From contig CABRIB010000044.1 of the NCBI GenBank assembly GCA_902470915.1, positions 1 through 16,663 on the forward strand: a stretch of DNA of 16,663 nt. The letters run 5' to 3'. Under the pieces are notes generated by a model. It saw only the letters and a program-made list of their open reading frames with translations. It made no database searches and was not told where the DNA came from. Source of the DNA: an uncultured Collinsella sp. Its GTDB lineage: Bacteria; Actinomycetota; Coriobacteriia; Coriobacteriales; Coriobacteriaceae. A program made the position numbers and the translations under genes. Below are positions 7,919-13,577 of the stretch, piece after piece (the stretch's first letter is position 1; each line of letters opens with the position of its first letter).

Positions 7919-8713
7919 ATGTTTAAACTGATTGCATCCGATATGGACGGCACACTGCTTGACGAAAACGGTCAGGTGCCTCCCGAGACCTACGAACTGA
8001 TTCTGGCGCTACACGAGCATGGCGTGCATTTCGCCGCATCGTCAGGTCGTCGCTACGATCGCCTGTGCGAGTTCTTTGCGCCCGTTCGCGACAAGATGGA
8101 CTTTGTCGCCGCTAACGGCGCCCAAGTCTACGCCGACGGTAAGATGGTAGACCGTGAGGTGTATTCCCACCTGGCGATTCGAAGGCTCGCCCAAGCCGTC
8201 AGGACGTTTCCCAATCTGCATCTTGCGCTCTTTGACCGAACCAAGTCCTTCCTGCTCGATGACGAGTGCAAGTTCGTGCGTGAGGTCGATAAGGACCTTC
8301 CCAATGCCGAGCGTATTTGGAAGCTGCCCGATCCCAGCGTAAATATCATCAAAGCGAGTATCTTTTGCGACGACAGTGCGGTTATGGACAGTGCGTACGT
8401 GCTACAGCGCGAACTTGGTCAGCTCTTTACTTTTGCGCCTTCGGGCAACGCGTGGATCGATGCCATGCAGCCTGGTGTGTCGAAGGCCTCGGGTATCGCG
8501 CAGCTCGCGGAGCATTACGGCATTGGTCGCGACGAGGTCATGGCGTTTGGCGACTCGATGAACGACTACGAGATCATTCGCTTTGTCGGCACGGGCTGCG
8601 CGATGGAAAACGCGCGCCCCGCGCTTAAGGCGGTGGCCGATCGCGTGGTGGGTTGTAACCGCGACCACGCCGTCCAGCAGGAGCTCCGTCGCGTGCTGGA
8701 GAGTCTCTCCTAA
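7919..8713 (+). CDS. Cof-type HAD-IIB family phosphatase
   Basis: This 264-residue cytoplasmic phosphatase belongs to the haloacid dehalogenase superfamily, cap type IIB. Members usually dephosphorylate sugar phosphates, nucleotides or flavin mononucleotide. The substrate here is unknown. Motif I is DMDGT with nucleophile D8 and acid/base D10. Motif II is ASSGRR (S41/S42). Motif III is K189 in GVSKASG, and motif IV is GDSMND (211-216), all intact. The ribosome binding site AAGGGAG (7905-7911) sits seven bases upstream but is buried in a 13-bp stem, so translation is probably regulated. The gene lies between inverted copies of a REP-like repeat. A second HAD-IIB gene converges on it from the other side. 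Confidence 0.92.
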   Translation: MFKLIASDMDGTLLDENGQVPPETYELILALHEHGVHFAASSGRRYDRLCEFFAPVRDKMDFVAANGAQVYADGKMVDREVYSHLAIRRLAQAVRTFPNLHLALFDRTKSFLLDDECKFVREVDKDLPNAERIWKLPDPSVNIIKASIFCDDSAVMDSAYVLQRELGQLFTFAPSGNAWIDAMQPGVSKASGIAQLAEHYGIGRDEVMAFGDSMNDYEIIRFVGTGCAMENARPALKAVADRVVGCNRDHAVQQELRRVLESLS

Positions 8714-8720
8714 TCCGGCA

Positions 8721-8791
8721 GATGGGGACGTTCCTTTTCTGTCGACAGTGGGGGACAGTCCTTGCAGCTTTTTGCGAAGAGTGTCCCCAGT
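8721..8791. repeat. REP-like repeat cluster between convergent HAD genes
   Basis: A plus-oriented unit GATGGGGACGTTCCTTTTCT starts at 8721. A second unit at 8747-8763 (AGTGGGGGACAGTCCTT) faces a minus-oriented unit at 8777-8791 (AAGAGTGTCCCCAGT). Their cores GGGGACA (8751-8757) and TGTCCCC (8782-8788) can pair into a hairpin that might end transcription from both sides, although no long T tract is present. There is no gene between 8714 and 8831. Confidence 0.75.
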
Positions 8792-8793
8792 GA

Positions 8794-8822
8794 CTAGTCG
8801 TTTAAGAACGTCCCCAATGACT
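8794..8822 (-). repeat. REP-like intergenic repeat, copy B (inverted relative to copy A)
   Basis: This is the exact reverse complement of 7711-7739, 29 of 29 bases. Nine bases after it, the minus-strand HAD gene ends, and a short tandem AGTCATTGG (minus strand) lies in between. Together with copy A it brackets the HAD gene at 7919-8713. Confidence 0.9.
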
Positions 8823-8831
8823 GACCAATGA

Positions 8832-9674
8832 CTAGGCGAGGGTGGCCATGATGGTGCGGGCGACGCCGTCGTGGTCGTTGTCGTATTCGGTGATGGCGTC
8901 GGCGGCCTCGCGGTCCTCGGACTCGGCGTTGATCATGGCCATGCCGTGGCCCGCTGCCTGCAGCATGGGGATGTCGTTGATGTTGTCGCCGAACGCCCAG
9001 GCGTCGGCGAGAGACTCGCCCAGATGCTCGCATAGCCACGTGAGGGCCGTTCCCTTGGTGGCACCCTCGCCCATAACCTCGATATTCATGGCGTACGAAC
9101 GCGTGACCTCGATCCCGCCGAGTGTATCGAGCTCCGCCGTGATGGCGTCGCGGTCGGCCGGATCGTGCCAGTACATAGCGATGCGTTCGAGCACCTCGAC
9201 TTCGTCGATTTTGCTGTCGATATCCATGTCGATTGGTGTGCGCGTGCGCTTGAGCGAAGCCGCGATGTGGGGGTCGCCGCCACAGAACTCATCCAGACGC
9301 CCGTATAGCGAGCGGGGGAGGAAGCACTGCCCATCCGCGAAGATATCGAAGGTCACATCGTGGCCGGCGGCAATGCGATGGACGCGATGGGCAATGCCGC
9401 GATCGAGCGGACGGCTCAAAATGCGCGTGGCGCGCGAGGCATCGTTGGGCACATCGTCGTCGAGCTGCCAGACGCTGGCGCCATTGGCGCAGACCGCGTA
9501 GTGCACGGCAGGATGGGCGAGGATGGGCTCAAAGACGCCCGACAGCGGACGCCCCGTGCACGGTACAAACTCAATGCTGCGACGTGCGAGCTCGTCGAGC
9601 ATCGTCCAGGTGGCGTCGCCCATCTGCTTGTCGCTCGTCAACAGTGTTCCATCCATATCGGAAAAAACAATCAT
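8832..9674 (-). CDS. Cof-type HAD-IIB family phosphatase (second copy)
   Basis: This 280-residue haloacid dehalogenase-superfamily phosphatase of the Cof/YbiV-like group has an unknown substrate. Motif I is SDMDGT with nucleophile D6 and D8. Motif II is in PCTGRP. Motif III Lys is in GATKGTAL, and motif IV is FGDNINDIPML, all present. The start at 9674 follows GAAAGGG nine to ten bases upstream. The protein is only a distant relative of the HAD product at 7919-8713, so this is not a recent duplication. Its leader overlaps the terminator of the upstream citrate synthase gene, leaving only 25 bases, so its promoter is unclear. It may depend on readthrough. Confidence 0.92.
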   Translation of the reverse strand: MIVFSDMDGTLLTSDKQMGDATWTMLDELARRSIEFVPCTGRPLSGVFEPILAHPAVHYAVCANGASVWQLDDDVPNDASRATRILSRPLDRGIAHRVHRIAAGHDVTFDIFADGQCFLPRSLYGRLDEFCGGDPHIAASLKRTRTPIDMDIDSKIDEVEVLERIAMYWHDPADRDAITAELDTLGGIEVTRSYAMNIEVMGEGATKGTALTWLCEHLGESLADAWAFGDNINDIPMLQAAGHGMAMINAESEDREAADAITEYDNDHDGVARTIMATLA

Positions 9675-9699
9675 TCGATGCAGCCCTTTCTACTGGCAT

Positions 9700-9739
9700 A
9701 AAAAGCGTGGCCGAGGGCGGTGATGCCCTGGCCACGCTC
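9700..9739 (-). terminator. Intrinsic terminator of citrate synthase gene
   Basis: On the minus strand GCGTGGCC (9737-9730) pairs with GGCCACGC (9712-9705). An inner AGGGC/GCCCT stem closes the loop, and five T residues follow (9704-9700). It lies 22 bases after the citrate synthase stop codon and just before the second HAD gene. Confidence 0.92.
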
Positions 9740-9761
9740 GGGTTCTATAGCGGTCCGCGTC

Positions 9762-11180
9762 CTAGCGGTCGGCGAGTGGCTTGTACTCCAGCGGCTCGAT
9801 CACCGGACGATAGGCCGGGCGAATAATACGGTGCGCGCAGAAGAGCTCTTCCATGCGGTGTGCCGACCAGCCGGCCATGCGGGCGACGGCGAACAGCGGT
9901 GTAAAGAGCGTCTCGGGCACGCCGAGCATTTTGTAGATAAAGCCCGTGTACAGGTCGATGTTGGCGCAGATGGGCTTGGTCATGCCGTGGTCGCGCATCA
10001 CCTGCGGGGCCAGGCGCTCGATGCGCTCGATGAGTGCGAACTCCTCGCCCAAGTCCTTCTTGGCGGCAAGCGAGCGCGCGTAACGGCGGCAGACCTCGGC
10101 GCGCGGGTCGCTCAGCGTGTAGACGGCGTGGCCCATACCGTAGATGAGACCCGTGCCGTCGAAGGCCTGTTTGTCGAGGATCTTGCCCAGGTAGGCTGCG
10201 ACCTCGTCCTCGTCCTCCCAATTGGAGACATGCGCACGGATGTCCTCGTGCATGGACACGACCTTGGCGTTGGCGCCGCCGTGGCGCGGGCCCTTGAGCG
10301 AGCCGATGGCCGCGGCGTAGGCGGAATACGGGTCGGTGGCCGAAGAGGACAGCACGCGGCAGGCGAACGTGGAGTTGTTGCCGCCGCCGTGCTCGGCATG
10401 CAGCATGAGCATCACGTCGAGCAGCATGGCTTCGTCGCGGGTGAATGCCATGCCGCCGCGGAGCACCTGCAGGATGGTCTCGGCGGTGGAGAGACCGGGC
10501 GTGGGGTGCGGCACGTGAACCTCGGAGCCGCGAAGCTTGGCGATCGAGGCCATGTGTGCGAAGGCGGCGATGCGCGGGAGACGTGCGAGCATGGAAATAG
10601 CCACGTCGATCTCATGCTCGGGCGTAATCACGTCGGGCTCGGCGTCGAAGGCGTAGAGCAGCAGCACGGCGCGCTGGAGCACGTTCATGATGCTCGACGA
10701 CACCGTGGTCATGGGGAACTCTTTGACGTATTCGTCGCTCAGATGCCTAAAGGCGCCCAAGCGCTCGCAAAAGCCGTCCAGCTCTTCCTTATTGGGCAGC
10801 GAACCCGTGATAAGCAGGTAGGCGACTTCTTCGTAGCCATAGCGATTCTCGGCCTGGGCATTGTTGACCAGATCCTCGATGCTATAGCCGCGCAGCGTGA
10901 GCTTGCCCTGGTCGGGCACGACCTTGCCGTCGACCTTGTTGTAGCCGTGCACGTCCGAGATGCGGGTAAGGCCCGCAACCACACCCGAGCCGTCGGCGTT
11001 GCGCAGGCCGCGCTTGACGTTATGTTCGACGAACAGACCCTCGTCATACGGATCAGTCGGCATGCCGTGGTAGAGGTTTTCGCTCTCGGGCGAAATCTGG
11101 CGGCTCGCCTCATAATCCAAGACCAGGCGGCTCAGATGGTCATCGAAGCGGTAGTAGATTTTCTTGGCGTCGTAAGCCAT
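9762..11180 (-). CDS. gltA: Citrate synthase
   Basis: This enzyme condenses acetyl-CoA and oxaloacetate to citrate. In a fermentative gut actinobacterium its likely role is the oxidative branch toward 2-oxoglutarate and glutamate, which is my inference. The product has 472 residues, longer than the common 370-430, with an N-terminal extension ahead of the DGSGV..GLT core. Active-site motifs are present: LHAEHGGGNNSTF (H264), GPRHGGAN (H300), GMGHAVY (H351), NIDLYTG (catalytic D409) and ARMAGW (R433). GAGAGGAG just upstream of ATG supports the start. The ACT-domain gene lies 78 bases upstream on the same strand and may be co-transcribed. A strong terminator follows. Confidence 0.95.
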   Translation of the reverse strand: MAYDAKKIYYRFDDHLSRLVLDYEASRQISPESENLYHGMPTDPYDEGLFVEHNVKRGLRNADGSGVVAGLTRISDVHGYNKVDGKVVPDQGKLTLRGYSIEDLVNNAQAENRYGYEEVAYLLITGSLPNKEELDGFCERLGAFRHLSDEYVKEFPMTTVSSSIMNVLQRAVLLLYAFDAEPDVITPEHEIDVAISMLARLPRIAAFAHMASIAKLRGSEVHVPHPTPGLSTAETILQVLRGGMAFTRDEAMLLDVMLMLHAEHGGGNNSTFACRVLSSSATDPYSAYAAAIGSLKGPRHGGANAKVVSMHEDIRAHVSNWEDEDEVAAYLGKILDKQAFDGTGLIYGMGHAVYTLSDPRAEVCRRYARSLAAKKDLGEEFALIERIERLAPQVMRDHGMTKPICANIDLYTGFIYKMLGVPETLFTPLFAVARMAGWSAHRMEELFCAHRIIRPAYRPVIEPLEYKPLADR

Positions 11181-11258
11181 GCGCGCTCCTCTCGGGGCCG
11201 TGTGGGGGCGGCGTGCTTGGGTGCAGATGCGCCGGCCTGTTCCCGTACGGCCTGTTCG

Positions 11259-11546
11259 CTACAGGCGGTACATAAAGTTGAAGACGTCCTCGCGCTGGAT
11301 GGACACGTTGACGCCCGAAAGCTCGCCGGCCTCGGCCAGCGCCTTCTGCAGCTCGGCGAAGTCGAGCTTGGACTCGGCGGTATCGGCCAGCATGGTCATG
11401 GTGAAGATGTCCTCGATAATGGACTGCGTGATGTCGCGGATGTCGACGTTGGCCTCGCCTAGGACACGGGTGACGCCGGCGACGATGCCGGGGCGGTTCT
11501 TGCCAAGGACGGTGATGACGATACGGGAGGACGAGATCTCGGCCAT
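11259..11546 (-). CDS. ACT domain protein of the UPF0237 family
   Basis: This 95-residue protein is almost entirely one ACT domain. It opens with IVITVLGKNRPGIVAGVTRV and ends at a short tail. Free-standing ACT proteins usually bind amino acids and act as regulators. In other bacteria this family is commonly next to a UPF0210 (DUF711) gene. Here the next gene is citrate synthase, so a link to amino-acid feedback on the citrate/glutamate route is possible but unproven. The start is supported by GAAAGGG about six bases upstream. A -10-like TACAAT lies about 60 bases upstream. Confidence 0.88.
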   Translation of the reverse strand: MAEISSSRIVITVLGKNRPGIVAGVTRVLGEANVDIRDITQSIIEDIFTMTMLADTAESKLDFAELQKALAEAGELSGVNVSIQREDVFNFMYRL

Positions 11547-11596
11547 GGGAAACCCTTTCGCGTGATTGCGGCGCGCGCGGGGCGCTCCGCTACGGT

Positions 11597-11616
11597 ACAG
11601 TGTTCATCATTGTACC
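11597..11616 (-). promoter_or_regulatory. Candidate promoter of the ACT-gltA unit with overlapping inverted repeat
   Basis: TACAAT on the minus strand (11614-11609) matches the -10 consensus at five of six positions. No clear -35 is visible at the right spacing. The -10 overlaps one arm of a near-symmetric pair, TACA and TGTA, separated by the AT-richer stretch GTGTTCATCAT, which could serve as an operator. Confidence 0.35.
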
Positions 11617-11639
11617 TGTCTGGCGCAAAAAAGGCGCGC

Positions 11640-11942
11640 TCGCTGCGGCGTTACATGCCTGCAACATGAGCGTAAGGGGGAAGGCCGCACGGGGAAGAGC
11701 CGTCTGGCGCGTGTCCGGCTCGTGTTGGGTTGATTTCCGATCTCAGCCGAACACATTGAGCGGACAGGCCGTTCCCGCAGTCAGCCGAACGCCTCCGACG
11801 GCTGATTCCGAACTGGAAGCGGAGGGCATCCCCGCCCTTCGGTAGGGGATACCGCTCCGCGGCGCATGCCGCGGGCGGCGCCCCTATCGGACCACCGTGA
11901 CCTCAGTTGGGATGGGCCCAGCACTGCCACGTACTCGGTGAG
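11640..11942. other. Gene-free, hairpin-rich stretch downstream of the integrase remnant
   Basis: I see no credible gene here on either strand. It holds a 10-bp direct repeat TCAGCCGAAC at 11743-11752 and 11781-11790. The second copy forms a hairpin with CGGCTGA at 11799-11805. A longer stem-loop joins GCGGAG (11819-11824) to CTCCGC (11855-11860) and ATCCCC (11828-11833) to GGGGAT (11845-11850). A third hairpin has CCGCGGC (11857-11863) and GCCGCGG (11868-11874). Such repeats beside an integrase could be remains of integrase-binding or attachment sites, or a terminator for the minus strand, but I cannot tell which. Confidence 0.45.
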
Positions 11943-12668
11943 CTAGAGCCAACTGTTCGTCTTCACGTCGCGTATGGCGATATTTCGGTCGTCCGGCTCG
12001 GTGATGCCGTAGCCGAACGCCTGGAGCGTCTCGATGGACTCCTGGATCCTCTGTTGGAACATGGGACCCGGATCGACCCTCGGCCCGAGGTGCCCGCGCC
12101 AAAGGCACGGCGTGGCGCGCAGCATGTTATGGATTTTGGAGATGGGCTCGATGTCGGCGTAGACGTTGAGCGTCGCCATGGCGTCCTTGTGGCCGAGGAT
12201 CGATTGGAGCGCCTTGATATCGCCGCCTTGGCGGATCCACTGCGTTGCGAACGTGTGGCGAAGGCCGTGGAACGTGATCAGCTCGTCGTTGGTGCCCATG
12301 AGGCCGTTGGTCTCCGAGAACGTCTTGAACGCCCTGCGGATATAGCTTGTCGTCGCGAAGGTCGCGCCCGGCTCCGACAGGATGTAGCAGTCCCCGATCT
12401 CGACCGCCCCGGTAAGGCCGCGCAAGCGCAGCTTTCCGCAGTCGATCTCGTGGGCCTCCTTCAGGAAGGGGAGTAGGCCGACCGGGTCGATGGGGATACC
12501 CCTGGCGTCATGGGTCTTGGTGTCCTTGATGGACGAACCCATTCCCTTCGCGTACGCCACCGAGTGTCTGATCGAGATCAGGCCCGTCTCGAAATCCACA
12601 TCGCACCACCGAAGGCCGCAGACCTCGCCGATTCGCATCCCCGTGTGCAGGGCGAGTACGACCGCCCT
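11943..12668 (-). pseudogene. Tyrosine recombinase (phage-type integrase), N-terminal part missing
   Basis: Only the catalytic domain remains. Reading from 12668, the frame gives AVVLALHTGMRIGEVCGLRW, which holds the first catalytic Arg, and continues for about 240 residues. Numbered from ATG 12638, the other active-site residues are all present: K41 (DTKTHDARG), H124 and R127 (HGLRH), H150 (LGHKD) and the nucleophile Y160 (NVYAD). Whole enzymes of this type have about 370-400 residues, so the arm-binding and core-binding domains (roughly 150 residues) are absent. The coding frame begins directly after the TAG stop of the HTH gene, in the same frame. ATG 12638 has no ribosome binding site. 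It is most likely a remnant left by recombination that marks an island edge. Translation as a short recombinase cannot be excluded. Confidence 0.85.
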
Positions 12669-12920
12669 CTAATCCTCGGCGGACCAATCGAGTCCGAACT
12701 CCTTTCGGGCATCCTCTTCGCTCATGACTTCGAGAAGGTCTCCGGGTTGGCAACGAAGGGCGAGGCATAGCTGCTCGAGTGTGTTGAAGCGAATGCCGCG
12801 AATATGCCCTTTTTTAATACGGGACAGGTTCACGGGCGTGGTTCCAATCCTTTCGGCAAGTTCGTTCGAGGAAATCTTTCGCTCGGCCATGATCTTGTCG
12901 AGGCGAACAATTACGGGCAT
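12669..12920 (-). CDS. YozG-like Cro/C1-type HTH transcriptional regulator
   Basis: This 83-residue DNA-binding protein belongs to the short XRE group (HTH_26). The helix-turn-helix covers about residues 17-42 (NELAERIGTTPVNLSRIKKG). The family ending LEQLCLALRCQPGDLLE follows, then a C-terminal extension of about 18 residues. Homologues such as B. subtilis YozG are found paired with DUF2975 membrane proteins, as here. The gap to the DUF2975 stop is nine bases, and the ribosome binding site AAGGA overlaps that stop codon, which suggests translational coupling. The extension ends exactly where the integrase frame begins, so the last residues may derive from the recombination junction. Confidence 0.88.
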   Translation of the reverse strand: MPVIVRLDKIMAERKISSNELAERIGTTPVNLSRIKKGHIRGIRFNTLEQLCLALRCQPGDLLEVMSEEDARKEFGLDWSAED

Positions 12921-12929
12921 GGCGTTTCC

Positions 12930-13442
12930 TTACGCAATCTCGTCGGAGTCGAGGTACAGCTCTCGGGCGTACAAGAAGAGCTGGGAAAGCATGAACAGGA
13001 CGATGCCGAGAACCAGAGAGGTCCAATCGAATGATGAAGCGATCTCTTGGGCGCCGACGGCCCCCTCGCCGCCAAACATCGAAACGGAGGTTTTGAGTGA
13101 GCCGGCGTAGAGGCTGGTGGTAGCTTGAACAACGAAGAGAATGCCGAGCACCTTCAAGCATGTCGCAGACCCTTTCTTGAAGGGGTCTCCGCTCTTGATC
13201 GTCCACACGAGAACGGCGCTGAGGATGGTCGTAGCGATACCGATGACGGCAGGGACCAATGTCGAGATCGCAAGGGCTGGATACGCGGGGGAGTCTGCAA
13301 TTACAGGGTTGTCGAGCACTTCGATTGCTGGCTTTAAGGAGAACGCCACTTGTGCGATGGCGGTGGCGCAAAGGGTCGCAGAGGCTATCGCACATGCGAT
13401 GCGGAAGGAATGAAGCCGGGGAGTGCGATTGTCGGAACTCAT
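12930..13442 (-). CDS. DUF2975 membrane protein
   Basis: This 170-residue integral membrane protein has four predicted helices at about 13-36, 56-82, 95-113 and 141-158. The motif GDPFKKGSA between helices 2 and 3 and the ending LFLYARELYLDSDEIA after helix 4 fit DUF2975. The family function is not established. It is regularly next to a YozG-like HTH gene, so it may sense a membrane signal or modulate the regulator, which is inference. GGAGGT (13447-13452) lies four bases before the start. It is first in a two-gene unit with the HTH gene and divergent from the ABC transporter operon. Confidence 0.85.
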   Translation of the reverse strand: MSSDNRTPRLHSFRIACAIASATLCATAIAQVAFSLKPAIEVLDNPVIADSPAYPALAISTLVPAVIGIATTILSAVLVWTIKSGDPFKKGSATCLKVLGILFVVQATTSLYAGSLKTSVSMFGGEGAVGAQEIASSFDWTSLVLGIVLFMLSQLFLYARELYLDSDEIA

Positions 13443-13479
13443 AATAACCTCCGAAGAATTTAAAAAACTCAGGTTACTT

Positions 13480-13514
13480 TTTAACAGTTTATGTTAAATT
13501 GACTTTGCCGGCAA
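13480..13514 (-). promoter_or_regulatory. Candidate promoter with overlapping operator for DUF2975-HTH unit
   Basis: On the minus strand TTGCCG (13514-13509), a 17-base spacer and TAAACT (13491-13486) match the sigma-70 pattern at four of six positions each. The -10 lies inside a perfect inverted repeat, TTTAACA (13480-13486) and TGTTAAA (13492-13498), with a five-base centre. This is a typical size and position for autoregulation by a small XRE repressor. The region is much richer in AT than its neighbours. Confidence 0.5.
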
Positions 13515-13521
13515 GTAATAA

Positions 13522-13544
13522 GGGCCGAGCATTTTGTTCGGCCC
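13522..13544 (+). terminator. Hairpin upstream of the ABC permease gene (terminator or leader hairpin)
   Basis: GGGCCGA (13522-13528) pairs perfectly with TCGGCCC (13538-13544) around GCATTTTGT. The following CTCTGTTCC is only moderately T-rich, so terminator activity is uncertain. It lies 33 bases before the permease start and may be part of that transcript's leader. Confidence 0.45.
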
Positions 13545-13577
13545 CTCTGTTCCGACTGGATGAGGTTAAGGTTGGCG

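Noticed and set aside
7919..9674. Recent duplication of the two HAD-IIB genes
   Set aside because: The proteins share family motifs only and differ in length and most residues. They are distant paralogues that happen to converge.
9720..11462. Long plus-strand open frame opposite citrate synthase and the ACT gene (580 codons)
   Set aside because: Antisense shadow crossing two real genes and a terminator. Composition is rich in Val, Gly, His and Leu without motifs.
11600..11845. 81-codon plus-strand open frame in the gene-free stretch
   Set aside because: It has no ribosome binding site and no recognisable domain, and it overlaps the hairpins and direct repeats. Coding is unlikely.
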